A DNA stretch of 60,994 bases from Bacteroidia bacterium (GCA_009929445.1 SAAL01000007.1:1-60994), one strand, 5' to 3'. Shown: positions 26,085 to 37,000, counted from the first letter of the stretch. A program made the numbers and translations. The notes: generated by a model not told the origin, from the letters alone.

Positions 26085-29069
26085 ATGAATAGCAAATTTT
26101 CAACATTCTTTTTGTTGATGCTTTTATCGGTTTTTCCGTTAATAGCTCAAAATGTTACCATTACAGGAGTAATTTCGGATAAAGTTACCGGTGAAACACT
26201 TATTGGAGCCAAAGTGCTCCAAAAGGGAACAAATAATGGTACTATTACTAATTTTGACGGAAATTTCACCATTTCCGTACCGCTCAACTCCATACTTGAA
26301 ATCAGCTATGTTGGTTTTCAAAGTAAGGAAGTAACGGTTAGCTCCAACGCACCGCTTGTCATTGTGCTGGAAACCAACGACAAGATACTGGATGAAGTAG
26401 TGGTAGTAGGTTACGGTACTAAAAAAGCCGGAGCCATTACCGGGTCTGTTGTTCAGATTAAATCGGATGATATCACGAAAACTCCGGCCCAATCAGCCAT
26501 TCAATCCATTCAGGGGAAAGCAGCAGGTGTAAACATTATTGCCACTGACGAACCCGGACGGGCACCAACTGTAATGATACGTGGTATTAATACTGTGCTG
26601 GGCGGTGGAACTCCCCTGTATGTAATTGACGGAACTGAAGCAAGCAGTCTTAACGGACTGAGTGCTAATGATATCGAAACTATTGATGTACTCAAGGATG
26701 CTTCTTCGCTGGCAATTTATGGCAATAAAGCTGCAAGCGGTGTAATTTTGGTGACAACTAAAAAAGGGAAAAAAGGAAGTATCAAAGTGAATTATGACGG
26801 GTACGTTGGCTTCAAAACAATGATGAAAACGGTAGATATGGCCGATGCATATCATTTTGCCTATTATCAGAATTTTGCTGCCGGGAGATCCCGTTTTGCA
26901 ACTACTCAACCTTACGAAACGAATTGGCTCAAGGAAATAACTCAAATCGGAACGACAAATAATCATTCTGTCTCACTTTCAGGGGGCGAAGAAAACGTGA
27001 ATTACTATTTCGGCATTTCGCGCTACGACGAAAAAGGGATTCTGAAAGGTACTGATTATGACAGAACGAACATCCTGAGCAAAAATGAATACAAACTTTT
27101 CAATCGGCTGAAACTATCGCAATCCATCAATATTTCGGTAGTAAATAACGTTCCGCAACCATCAAGTGCATTTACGGCAGCTTACAAGCAATCGCCGATT
27201 ATGCCCGTAAAATACGACAATGGAAAATGGGGAATGCCATTTCTGGACACTTCCACCGGCGAAATAGGCATGATTGGAGATAAATTTAACAACGTACCAA
27301 ACCCCGTTGCCATGCTTGGATACAACGAAGACAAAAACAGAAATGTCACTTTATTTGGTACTTTGGGAGCCGAAATTGAAATTTACAAAGACCTGAAATT
27401 TAATTCTAATTTCGGGGCTACCTTTGATTATGGAATGGGATATTCTTATACGCCGAACAAAGAAAATTGGTTCAGCCAGAATCCCACCGCAACTGAAGAT
27501 GATTTTTACAAAAACAATAAATTCTACAGTACGTTAAGTCAAAGCAGAAGTCATTTTTTCGTGTGGAACTGGGATAATTTTCTTACCTATTCCAAAGACT
27601 TTGATAAACACGGCTTTACCGGCGTTTTAGGTATCACACGTTCTACTACCAGAACCGGACAATATCTGTCAGGAAGGCGTAATAACGTACCTTATCAGCC
27701 CAATTACTGGTCGTTGGATCTTGCCAAAAGTAACATCACAACTTCACCCGATAACGTAGTTTCAAACAGAAGCCAGACTCCGCTTGTCAATCTGGGTTAT
27801 TTTGCACGTGTTGACTATGATTATGACCGAAAATATTTATTGACCGCCTCGCTTCGCCGGGATGGTATCAGTGATTTTCAATCGTCAAAAAAATGGGGAT
27901 TTTTCCCGGCAGTTTCGGCGGGATGGGTAGTGAGCAGCGAAGATTTCTTTGAAAAGTATGCATCAGTGGTTGATTATTTGAAAATTAAAGCCGGATATGG
28001 TGAAATAGGTAACGGAAACGCAGCTCCATCGGTCAATCAGATACTTTTCCAAAACGGAGCCACTTATCCTTTCGGCTCGCCCGAAATTATTTATCCGGGT
28101 TCGTTTGTACCGTATGCAGTCGATCCCGATTTAACCTGGGAAACAACGAAGGAATTCGGAGGCGGTATTGAATTCAGAATGCTGAAACAACGATTATTCG
28201 GTACACTGGAATTTTATCGTAAATTGACCGATAATGTGATTTTACCTGTAAAACTTCCCACCGTACTTTCGCCCGGTGATGTGTATCTGAATGCCGGAAC
28301 GGTTGAGAACAAAGGGATTGAGGCCACATTCTCCTGGAATGACAAACTGGGTGATGAATTTAATTACAGAGCTGGTGTGAATTTTGCTGTAAATAGTAAT
28401 GCAATAAAAGAAATATACAGTTCATATTTTGACAAACTAACCGGTGGAGATTTAGGCAACGGGCATTACACAAAAGAAATACATATTGGCGACCCGATTG
28501 GCTCATTCTATGTATACGAACATACAGGCTATACCGAAGATGGTGTATTTGCTTACTCTTCCGAAAGAATAAATGCAGGCTCGTATATTCCGAAACTGAC
28601 TTACGGGTTTAATCTGGGCTTTGATTACAAGAATTTTGATTTCTCAACCGATTGGTACGGTGTAATGGGAAATAAAGTCTACAATGGTAAAAAAGCACAA
28701 CGATGGGGTGGAGAAAATGTGGAAATGAATGAGTTCAACGATTTCTGGATTCCATCCAATCCGAAACAGGACGCTGCCAATCCAAGACCATATTCCGATA
28801 CTCCAATGGCATCTACCTATTTTATTGAAAAAGGAGATTATCTGAGAATAAACAACGTAACGATAGGATACACACTCCCGAAAATAGTAAAAGAATTACA
28901 AAGCCTGAGAATATATCTTACGGCTGTTAATCCGTTTATTTTCACCAAATATACCGGATTTACACCAGAGTTGATTGGTTCAGGTACTCCGCTCGGTTCG
29001 GCTGGTATTGAGCTCGATGCTTATCCCACAAACAGATCACTCACCGTTGGACTGAATTTATCATTGTAA
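26085..29069 (+). CDS. SusC-family TonB-dependent outer-membrane glycan importer
   Basis: This outer-membrane barrel imports oligosaccharides with TonB energy and forms the transport complex with the SusD lipoprotein encoded next. It has 994 residues: a signal peptide (1-22, ending LIAQ), a carboxypeptidase-like beta-sandwich (about 25-100, TITGVISDKVTGETLIGAKV), the SusC motif DEVVVVGYGTKKAGAITGSV, a plug domain (about 115-230, TVMIRGINTVLGGGTPLYVID and KDASSLAIYGNKAASGVILV) and a barrel ending in the aromatic-type C-terminus LTVGLNLSL. It starts 6 bases after the GH144-like gene and belongs to the same operon. Confidence 0.95.
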   Translation: MNSKFSTFFLLMLLSVFPLIAQNVTITGVISDKVTGETLIGAKVLQKGTNNGTITNFDGNFTISVPLNSILEISYVGFQSKEVTVSSNAPLVIVLETNDKILDEVVVVGYGTKKAGAITGSVVQIKSDDITKTPAQSAIQSIQGKAAGVNIIATDEPGRAPTVMIRGINTVLGGGTPLYVIDGTEASSLNGLSANDIETIDVLKDASSLAIYGNKAASGVILVTTKKGKKGSIKVNYDGYVGFKTMMKTVDMADAYHFAYYQNFAAGRSRFATTQPYETNWLKEITQIGTTNNHSVSLSGGEENVNYYFGISRYDEKGILKGTDYDRTNILSKNEYKLFNRLKLSQSINISVVNNVPQPSSAFTAAYKQSPIMPVKYDNGKWGMPFLDTSTGEIGMIGDKFNNVPNPVAMLGYNEDKNRNVTLFGTLGAEIEIYKDLKFNSNFGATFDYGMGYSYTPNKENWFSQNPTATEDDFYKNNKFYSTLSQSRSHFFVWNWDNFLTYSKDFDKHGFTGVLGITRSTTRTGQYLSGRRNNVPYQPNYWSLDLAKSNITTSPDNVVSNRSQTPLVNLGYFARVDYDYDRKYLLTASLRRDGISDFQSSKKWGFFPAVSAGWVVSSEDFFEKYASVVDYLKIKAGYGEIGNGNAAPSVNQILFQNGATYPFGSPEIIYPGSFVPYAVDPDLTWETTKEFGGGIEFRMLKQRLFGTLEFYRKLTDNVILPVKLPTVLSPGDVYLNAGTVENKGIEATFSWNDKLGDEFNYRAGVNFAVNSNAIKEIYSSYFDKLTGGDLGNGHYTKEIHIGDPIGSFYVYEHTGYTEDGVFAYSSERINAGSYIPKLTYGFNLGFDYKNFDFSTDWYGVMGNKVYNGKKAQRWGGENVEMNEFNDFWIPSNPKQDAANPRPYSDTPMASTYFIEKGDYLRINNVTIGYTLPKIVKELQSLRIYLTAVNPFIFTKYTGFTPELIGSGTPLGSAGIELDAYPTNRSLTVGLNLSL

Positions 29070-29114
29070 AAAAGTGGATTGAACATTAAAAACAAGTAAT
29101 TAACACAAGAAATT

Positions 29115-30569
29115 ATGAAACACTTTAAGATATTTTCCATTATTACTTTTTGCCTGACCCTGTTATTAGTCGGCTGCGAAAAGGATTTAAATGTGCTTCC
29201 TCAGGATAAAATGTCGAAAGACGATTTTCTGGCAGAACCATTGTATGCTGTAGAAGTTGTCAATTCTGCTTATAATCAGATGTTGAGTTTCGAAATGTAT
29301 GGCTTCCCCTGGATTGGAGTAACGAGTATCACTTCGGATGATGCCGATAAAGGTTCGTCGGATGGTGATGCCGGAACAGATAAAGACAAACTTGATAATC
29401 TGGCTTTTGATAAATCACTGCGTTCATTCAACGATGTTTGGAAAAGGCGATACGAAGGAATTTACCGCTGTAACGAAGGTATTTTTTACTTGGGACAGGT
29501 AAGTCTGGAAGAAAGTATTAAAAATCGCTATATTGGCGAATTAAAATTTCTTCGGGCGATGTTCTACTTTGATTTGGTCAGATGTTTTGGCGGTGTACCG
29601 GTGGTGGTCGAAAAACTGGATTTCAAACAGGAAGCCACTGTCAATCAGGTAGTTTATTCACGTAAAACAAAAGCCGAAACCTATGCTCAAATTGAAAAAG
29701 ACCTGATAGATGCTGCCGCATCGTTGCCATTGAAATATAACGGAGAAAATATAGGTAGAGCTACCAAAGGTGCTGCTCAGGGACTTTTGGCTAAAGTATA
29801 CCTGTATCAGGAAAAATGGAGCGATGCTTATGCAATGGCAGGAAATGTAGTAACAAGCAAGATGTATGATTTATTGCCCGATTACGCCAGTGTGTGGCGT
29901 GAAGTAGGCGAGAATGGCAAAGAATCACTTTTTGAGATACAGGCTACATTGGGCAAAGGAGTAAACGGATATACCGACGTACAGAGCGGACGCGGAACTC
30001 CTGACCATGGCTGGGGATTCAATACACCAACTGCAAATCTGGCAAATGCCTATGAACCCGGAGATAAACGGAAAGACGGTACCATTATGTTTACCGGACA
30101 GGTACTTTGGGATGGCTTTCAGACTCCGACTACAGGCTGGGCAAATCCAAGGTATAATTACAAAGCATATCAAAGCCGCTCACAGGAATCGTGGGACGAT
30201 AACAAAGGTGAAACAGCCAAAAATGTTCGATTATTGAAATACAGCGATATATTGTTGGTAAGAGCCGAAGCCGCACACCATATTAATCAGTTGGATACAG
30301 CCTTATCTATCGTAAATAAAATCAGAAATCGTGCCGGATTGATTCCACTAACCTCCGTGACCTTAGACCAGATTTACAAAGAACGCCGGTTGGAAATGGC
30401 CATGGAACACGATCGATGGTTCGATATAGTCAGAACCGGTAAAGCCTCTGCTTCCATGTCGGCAGTAGGCAAAGTATTTATTCAGGGAAAACATGAACTG
30501 TTTCCAATCCCTGAAGAACAAATCACATTAAGCAAAGGAATACTTACTCAGAATCCTAATTATAATTAG
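29115..30569 (+). CDS. SusD-family surface glycan-binding lipoprotein
   Basis: This is the lid and glycan-binding partner of the SusC barrel, a surface lipoprotein of 484 residues. The lipobox is LLVGC (Cys near residue 21). Tetratricopeptide-type helices run from about 60, with KRRYEGIYRCNEGIFY and GELKFLRAMFYFDLVRCFGGVPVV typical of SusD. The C-terminus carries RAEAAHHINQLDTALSIVNKIRNRAG and YKERRLEMAMEHDRWFDIVRTG. It lies 46 bases after susC. SusD proteins are diverse, so the glycan specificity can only be taken from the locus. Confidence 0.95.
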   Translation: MKHFKIFSIITFCLTLLLVGCEKDLNVLPQDKMSKDDFLAEPLYAVEVVNSAYNQMLSFEMYGFPWIGVTSITSDDADKGSSDGDAGTDKDKLDNLAFDKSLRSFNDVWKRRYEGIYRCNEGIFYLGQVSLEESIKNRYIGELKFLRAMFYFDLVRCFGGVPVVVEKLDFKQEATVNQVVYSRKTKAETYAQIEKDLIDAAASLPLKYNGENIGRATKGAAQGLLAKVYLYQEKWSDAYAMAGNVVTSKMYDLLPDYASVWREVGENGKESLFEIQATLGKGVNGYTDVQSGRGTPDHGWGFNTPTANLANAYEPGDKRKDGTIMFTGQVLWDGFQTPTTGWANPRYNYKAYQSRSQESWDDNKGETAKNVRLLKYSDILLVRAEAAHHINQLDTALSIVNKIRNRAGLIPLTSVTLDQIYKERRLEMAMEHDRWFDIVRTGKASASMSAVGKVFIQGKHELFPIPEEQITLSKGILTQNPNYN

Positions 30570-30638
30570 GGAAATTATTTATAAATCAATGATTTAACAA
30601 AAAAATTAATTAACCCGATTTAAAAAAAACAAAGAAAA

Positions 30639-31520
30639 ATGAAAACATTAAAAATTTTTGGTGCACTGGCAATTTTAACTTTTGCTATCGTTTTTTCAGG
30701 TTGTAAAAAAGAAGAACAGCCACTACCACCCATTGGTGGTTACAACAATGCCGACGAAGTAGGTAAAGCAGATTTGGTAGCCTACTGGCCGTTAAATGGT
30801 GATGGTAAAGAATCATTATCAAGTTCGGCACCTGCCAAATCAAGCAATGTAACCTGGGTAGATGGTATTAAAGGTAAAGCTGCAAGTTTCAATGTGGGAT
30901 ACCTGGCATATAATACCATAGCCAACTTAGGTACAAACCTTAACAGTGCTTTTACTGTAAGTTCATGGGTGAAACTGACGAATAACGGAGCAAATTCTTC
31001 TGTGATTTTCTCCTTGTCACGTCCTAACGAGTGGGCAGGAAGTATCAACTTCATGTCAGAAACAGGCTGGATGCCTGCAACCAGCGACAGCTTAACCGTG
31101 AAAGGTCTTATCGTTTCAAGTACCGATTTGGGATGGCAGGATTCAAGAAACACGGTAAAAGCAAACGCAGCTGATATTACAGCCGGTCATGTACCTTATC
31201 CCAACAAAATCGGAGGAAAATGGGCACACGTGGTTCTTACCTGGAATAACACAACAAAACTTCTGAAAGTGTATGTAAACGGTACAAAAATTTCAAATCC
31301 GGTTTGGGAAAACAGAGACGCAACAGGTACTAAAAACTTTGTTGTTACTACTCCTTGTCATCCTATTCTCGGAGCGTTTGAAACATTTGCCAACGGTACT
31401 ACTACCGATGCATGGAATACCGGACTGAAAGGCGACATGGACGAAGTACGTGTATGGAAACGTGAACTGATTTTAGCTGATATCGGCGCTCTTTATGAAC
31501 TCGAAAAAGCAGGCAGATAA
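30639..31520 (+). CDS. LamG-type (concanavalin-like) lipoprotein, probable surface glycan-binding protein
   Basis: This lipoprotein has 293 residues with lipobox VFSGC (Cys near 22) followed by KKEEQ, which fits the Bacteroidota surface-export signal of charged residues after the Cys. The rest is one laminin-G/concanavalin A-like beta-sandwich (about 45-290): VAYWPLNGDGKES, GKAASFN, FTVSSWVKLT, GKWAHVVLTWNNTTKLLKVYVNG and GDMDEVRVWKRELI. It stands where SusE/SusF-type binding proteins usually stand, between susD and an enzyme. Binding of the glucan at the cell surface is inferred. No catalytic motif is seen. Confidence 0.85.
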   Translation: MKTLKIFGALAILTFAIVFSGCKKEEQPLPPIGGYNNADEVGKADLVAYWPLNGDGKESLSSSAPAKSSNVTWVDGIKGKAASFNVGYLAYNTIANLGTNLNSAFTVSSWVKLTNNGANSSVIFSLSRPNEWAGSINFMSETGWMPATSDSLTVKGLIVSSTDLGWQDSRNTVKANAADITAGHVPYPNKIGGKWAHVVLTWNNTTKLLKVYVNGTKISNPVWENRDATGTKNFVVTTPCHPILGAFETFANGTTTDAWNTGLKGDMDEVRVWKRELILADIGALYELEKAGR

Positions 31521-31553
31521 ATCATTTGAGTAAGTAAATTATCAGTCTGTAAA

Positions 31554-31583
31554 ATAAACTGTGGGATTTTTCCCACAGTTTAT
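31554..31583. promoter_or_regulatory. Intra-operon hairpin before the second GH144-like gene
   Basis: The arms ATAAACTGTGGGA and TCCCACAGTTTAT pair perfectly over 13 bp around a TTTT loop. No T-tract follows, so it is more likely an mRNA stabiliser or partial attenuator than a full terminator. It lies 14 bases before the next start codon. Confidence 0.6.
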
Positions 31584-31596
31584 CATTTATTATCCA

Positions 31597-33243
31597 ATGA
31601 AAACAAAATTCGTTTATTTTATCTCCGTACTATCGGTTTTTTCTTTGCTCTATGCGTGTAAAGAACCACCGGTAACGCTATCCAATGCCTATATCGAATC
31701 ATTATCGGTGAATGGAAAAAACCTGGCGTCGGATGGTACTGCCATGAATGTGCCGGTTGATTCGGTTATAATCCGTGCTGTTTTTTCTACAGAAATTGAC
31801 AATTCGAAAATCAACCCGGATAAAATCTATGTCAGCAACGACGTGGGAATTGAAATAGAAATTTTGACTTCGGAAAATCCAAAAGAATTAAAACTTAAAA
31901 TTAAAAATAAGCTTAATTATTACACTAAATATACCGTTTTTATAAATTCTGGCGAACATTTAGGTGTCAATGTAATAGACAACAGTAAGGTTCATTTCAT
32001 CACGCAACTGGATATCACCCCAAAATTTCCGGCTATCAGTGACGATAATTTACTTACACTAGTTCAGCAGAAAACTTTTGAATACTTCCGGGAATATGCT
32101 CATCCGGTTTCAGGGCTGGCACGTGAACGTACAGGTTCCGGCGAAACAGTCACTACGGGCGGTTCCGGTTTTGGTCTTATGGCGCTGCTTGTGGGGATTG
32201 AACGGGGATTCATTACACGCGAACAGGGATTTCAGCGATTGAATACGACCGTGAATTTTCTCTCCGAAAAAGCCGAACGGTTTCATGGTGCATTCCCACA
32301 CTGGCTCAACGGCACCAGCGGAAAAACCATTGCTTTCAGTACCAAAGATAATGGAGCCGATCTGATAGAAACATCGTTTCTGATAGCCGGATTGCTCACC
32401 GTACAATCCTATTTTGCTTCCGGCAACAGTGTCGAAAAGCTAATGTGTGCCAAAATACAGCAACTATGGGAAGGTGTGGAATGGACCTGGTTTCAGAAAA
32501 ACAACGAGCCCAGGCTTTACTGGCACTGGTCGCCAAATTACGGCTGGGACATGAATATGCCCATCACCGGATGGAATGAAGGATTGATAACTTACGTGCT
32601 GGCGGCTTCATCTCCCACATTTTCGATTACAAAAAACGTTTATACCGAAGGCTGGGCACGAAACGGAGCGATGAAAAACGGAAATAAATTCTACGACATC
32701 ACTCTTCCGCTGGGCGAAAACAGGGGAGGACCGCTATTTTTTGCCCACTATTCCTTTTTGGGGCTTGATCCGCGAAAACTGGCCGATGAATATGCCAACT
32801 ACTGGCAGCAAAACACCGCTCATGCCAAAATAAATTATGCATACTGTGTAAGCAATCCTTTTGGTTATTTTGGTTACAGCAGCTCATGCTGGGGACTTAC
32901 GGCAAGCGATATCCCGAACGGATACACCGCTTCATCGCCCACCAACGACAGAGGTACCATAGCTCCGACTGCAGCCCTCGCTTCGTTTCCGTACACTCCA
33001 GAAGAAAGCATAAGAGCCATGCGCTTTTACTACTACGTACTCGGTGACAAACTTTGGGGTGAATACGGTTTTCGCGACGCATTCAATTTGAGCAGCCAGT
33101 GGTTTGCAAATTCTTATCTGGCTATTGATCAGGGTCCCATTGTGGTGATGATTGAAAATTACCGCAGCGGACTGCTCTGGAATCAGTTTATGCAGCGTGA
33201 TGATATTCAAAAAGGATTGACTAAGCTCGGATTTACGTTTTGA
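31597..33243 (+). CDS. Surface lipoprotein GH144-like beta-1,2-glucanase (PF10091) with N-terminal Ig-like domain
   Basis: This is a second enzyme of the PF10091 fold, 548 residues from the ATG at 31597; a longer frame from a GTG at 31561 runs through the hairpin and is rejected. The lipobox LLYAC (Cys near 20) is followed by KEPP. A bacterial Ig-like domain (about 35-140, VPVDSVIIRAVFSTEIDNSKINPDKI) precedes the catalytic domain (about 155-548) with GLARERTGSGETVTTGGSGFG, YWHWSPNYGWDMNMP and IDQGPIVVMIENYRSG. Compared with the periplasmic-type paralogue at 24490, it has a lipid anchor and a different first domain. This suggests a surface endo-enzyme that cuts long glucan before import, with the other acting after import. 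It is the last gene of the locus. Confidence 0.87.
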   Translation: MKTKFVYFISVLSVFSLLYACKEPPVTLSNAYIESLSVNGKNLASDGTAMNVPVDSVIIRAVFSTEIDNSKINPDKIYVSNDVGIEIEILTSENPKELKLKIKNKLNYYTKYTVFINSGEHLGVNVIDNSKVHFITQLDITPKFPAISDDNLLTLVQQKTFEYFREYAHPVSGLARERTGSGETVTTGGSGFGLMALLVGIERGFITREQGFQRLNTTVNFLSEKAERFHGAFPHWLNGTSGKTIAFSTKDNGADLIETSFLIAGLLTVQSYFASGNSVEKLMCAKIQQLWEGVEWTWFQKNNEPRLYWHWSPNYGWDMNMPITGWNEGLITYVLAASSPTFSITKNVYTEGWARNGAMKNGNKFYDITLPLGENRGGPLFFAHYSFLGLDPRKLADEYANYWQQNTAHAKINYAYCVSNPFGYFGYSSSCWGLTASDIPNGYTASSPTNDRGTIAPTAALASFPYTPEESIRAMRFYYYVLGDKLWGEYGFRDAFNLSSQWFANSYLAIDQGPIVVMIENYRSGLLWNQFMQRDDIQKGLTKLGFTF

Positions 33244-33267
33244 AGTCAGAAACTTGCCTGGTTTATC

Positions 33268-33286
33268 CCTGCCTGCAGCAGGCAGG
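33268..33286. repeat. CCTGCCTGC/GCAGGCAGG palindrome, copy 1
   Basis: This is a perfect 9-bp stem palindrome with a one-base centre (A), found downstream of the glucan locus. A copy with only the centre base changed (G) is at 46153-46171. Confidence 0.85.
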
Positions 33287-33398
33287 CCGATATGTCTGGG
33301 TTTCTGGCAAGTCAGAAGACAGACACAGAAATACTTGAAACTTGAAATTCAGAACTCAGAACTCAATCATTTTTATTCCGACCGTTATCGTTCTTCAG

Positions 33399-33776
33399 TT
33401 ATTCGTCTTTTCCTGCATTCAATTTCCGTAAAAACCGCTCAACATCTACCGCTGCCCGCTCATGGGTGGCGATTGCTGTAAGTTCGCCAGATGAATCAGT
33501 AACGGTGATTTCAAACTCGTATCGTCTTCCTTCCTGATGAATTAATGTGGCTGTGCAGGTCATTTTTTCGCCTATTTTACTCGCTTTCAGATGCCTTACG
33601 TTTATTACTGTGCCAACGGTTGTCATTCCTTCGCCCAAATCATCTAATGCCTTCACAGCTGTATTTTCCATAAATGCTACCAGAGCAGGCGTAGCAAAAA
33701 CATCCAGACTTCCCGAACCGAGTGAATATGCGGTCTGATTTTTATCAACTATCACCGATTGTATGTACGATTTCAT
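33399..33776 (-). CDS. Hotdog-fold thioesterase, FlK-like
   Basis: This is a small cytoplasmic thioesterase of 125 residues in the 'thioesterase family protein' group related to fluoroacetyl-CoA thioesterase FlK. The hotdog helix lies at PALVAFMENTAVKALDDLG (about 30-48), where the Glu and following Ala-Val are typical. GMTTVGTVINVRHLKAS gives the central strands (about 50-66), and the last strands end ELTAIATHERAAVD. It probably hydrolyses a small acyl-CoA; the substrate is unknown. It stands alone and convergent to the glucan locus, separated from it by the palindrome at 33268 and by short degenerate repeats (CAGAACTCAGAACTCAA). Confidence 0.82.
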   Translation of the reverse strand: MKSYIQSVIVDKNQTAYSLGSGSLDVFATPALVAFMENTAVKALDDLGEGMTTVGTVINVRHLKASKIGEKMTCTATLIHQEGRRYEFEITVTDSSGELTAIATHERAAVDVERFLRKLNAGKDE

Positions 33777-34003
33777 GTCAGATTGATTTTTACATATTAA
33801 ACTGAAAATTGCAGCTAATGTTACAAACTTGTTACAAAAATTTATCAGAAATAATTTCTTATATTTTTATAAAAAAAATATACTGAAATTGTTGATAACT
33901 TTCCGTTTTGATTATCAGAACATTAAGATCTTCATTTTTTATCTGTTGATAACTTGTCATAAAAATTTAATCTAATCATTAGGTTATTAAGGTTTTTTTG
34001 ACT

Positions 34004-34011
34004 TAATTTTG
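34004..34011 (+). promoter_or_regulatory. -7 box upstream of the Oar-like receptor gene
   Basis: TAATTTTG matches TAnnTTTG, 46 bases before the start codon. No clear -33 TTTG stands at the right distance. Confidence 0.45.
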
Positions 34012-34056
34012 CCTCATATTTAATAAAAATAAAAATTAAACGTAAAATTTTTTATT

Positions 34057-37000
34057 ATGCTAAAGAAAACAAAATTATTTATCTTATCAGTTCTCTTGAT
34101 TGGTTTTGCTGCTCTGAATGCTCAGGTTACCACCTCGAGTATGAGTGGAGTGGTAACCGATGCCGGAGGAGCTGTAATCGGAGCAGCTGTGAATGCTACA
34201 CACACCCCTTCGGGAACAACCTACAGAACAGTAACCAATACGGAGGGTAGGTTTAATCTTAACGGTATGCGTGTAGGTGGACCTTATACCGTAGAAATTA
34301 CTTACGTTGGATATGGCAAAAGCACAACGAACAACATTACGTTGAGCTTGGGTGAAAACTATCCCCTGAATGTGGTTCTCTCTGAAGAAATATCTACATT
34401 GGATGAAATTTTAGTTACTGCTGCCCGTACAAAATTCACTACCGAAAGAACCGGTGCGGTAACGAATATTACTAACAATCAGATCACTACGCTGCCTACA
34501 GTTAACCGCAGTATTATGGATGTTACCCGCCTTTCTCCTTATGGAGGAAACGGAATGAGCTTTGGTGGTACAGATGGTCGTACGGCTAACTTTACAGTGG
34601 ATGGAGCTAATTTTAACAACAACTTCGGTTTGAGCGACAGGCTTCCGGGTGGAGGAAATCCAATTTCAATTGAAGCAATCGAAGAATTGCAGGTTGTAAT
34701 CGCTCCTTACGATGTTCGCCAGACTAACTTTATCGGTGGCGGTGTGAATGCTATTACCAAATCCGGTACCAACACTTTCAAAGGTAGTGCATTCGTATTT
34801 CACAGAAATGAGAACTTGCGTGGTGATGCCGTTTATGGCAAACAAATTGCCGGAGCCCGTGATAAAGATCGTAACACATCTTATGGTTTCACGTTGGGAG
34901 GCCCTATTGTTAAAAACAAACTGTTCTTCTTCGTGAACGGTGAAATGGCCAAAACGCCAACAGTAGTAAATCGTTGGAGAGCTTCCACAAATGGAGTGGC
35001 CGATCCGGATAATTACATTTCGCGCACAACAGAAAACGATCTTCAGAGGGTTTCTGATTTTGTAAAAGACAAATATGGATACGAAACCGGATCTTACACC
35101 AATTTCCCGGCTGACGAAAGCAACTACAAACTTCTTGCCCGTTTGGACTGGAACATTTCAAACAAACACCGTCTGGCATTACGTTATAACTACACAAAAA
35201 ACCTTTCATGGGTGTCTCCTAATGCAACTTCAATGGACGGCGGAACACGTATGACTGAGGCCAGAATGTCTAAAGCCTCCATGGCGTTTGCAAACTCGAT
35301 GTATTCGATCGACAACCTTGTTAATTCATACTCTTTAGACTTAAACAGCCGCCTTTCCGACAAATTGTCGAACCAGTTCCTGGCTACATTCTCAAAACTG
35401 GACGATTTACGCGGTTCGCCCTCAGTTGAATTTCCATTTATCGACATTTTGAAAGACGGACAGGCCTATATGTCATTAGGTTATGAACTTTTCACCTGGA
35501 ATAACGGTGTTCATAACAATGTTTGGAACATCAAAGATGAGTTGACTTACTATATGGGTAACCACAAAATCGTAGGAGGAATTGCCTACGAATATAAAAT
35601 GGCTGACAATGCCTACATGCGTAACGGTACAGGTTACTACCGCTACAAAAGTCTTGATGATTTCTTAAACGAGGCAACTCCTGAAATAGTGAACTTAACT
35701 TATGGTTACGACGGAGAAGCCAATCCTGCTGCCCGCGTAAGAACAAACAAACTTGGAATTTACGGCCAGGATGACTGGAGTGTGAGCAATAATTTAAAAC
35801 TTTCATACGGACTACGTATTGATGGACTTTTCTTTAATAACAATGACCTGATAACTAATAATGCTATCCTCGCTCTTGATTATTCCGGACGTAATATCGA
35901 TACAGGAAAATGGCCTGCAACAAATATTATCATTCAGCCTCGTGTAGGTTTTGTTTGGGATGCATTGGGTGACAAAAGCCTGAAGGTGCGCGGAGGTACC
36001 GGTCTTTTCTCGGGAAATCTACCGCTTGTATTCTTCACCAACATGCCTACCAACGGCGGTATGGTGCAATATCAGGCACAAATTAATGCTTCTGAAGCTA
36101 CAAAGAAAGGTTTCTCAATGAATGAATTTGCAGGTGGTTTGGTAAAAGATGCAAACGGCAAACCAACGATCTCTGCATTGTATGACAAATTAGTATCACT
36201 GGGTTATCCGTCAACCATTTCACCCGAAGACGGAACGGTTCCTTCAGCCATTGCTGCTGTAGATCCAAATTTCAAAATGCCGCAGGTATGGAAAACATCG
36301 CTTGCTGTTGACTATGCATTCAAAACTTCCTTCCCATTCTCGGTGACTGTTGAAGGAATTTTCAACAAAACGATCAACGGTGTTTCTATGACTGACTGGA
36401 GCACTCCGTCAGTAGGTGGTTTTGCACGCTTCAACGGTGTTGACAACCGTCCGATTTATCCCGCAGGTTATCGTATTGGCACAAAAGCATTCGTGTTGGA
36501 AAACACAAGCCGCGGTTATGGCTGGTCAGGTAATATCACATTGAATGCTCAACCTACACAAGCAATCAGTTTGATGGCTGCCTATACACATACAGTAGCT
36601 AAAGATGTAACCGGAATGCCGGGATCAAATGCTGAATCTGCATTTACTTACGTTCCTACAGTAGAAGGTCCTAACCACATCAGGTTGCACAATTCTCAGT
36701 ACAACACACCCGATCGTCTGGTGGCTTCAATTACAGCTCATGATAAAAGCGGTAATCATTACAGCTTTATCTATGAAGGATGGCGCGGTGGTGCTAACTA
36801 CTCTTACATGACTGCCAACGACATCAATGCAGACGGCTACAACTACGATGCAATCTACGTCCCAACTGATGATCAAGTAGCAAACAATGAATTCCGTTTT
36901 GTTTCTGAAGGCGACAAAACCCGTTTTATGGACTATGTTCATGCCAATGATTATTTGAAGAACCAACAAGGCAAATATGCAGAAGCATACAGCGTTTATT

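Noticed and set aside
31561-31596. GTG start of the second GH144-like protein
   Set aside because: It lies inside the hairpin and would spoil the lipoprotein signal peptide that begins at 31597.
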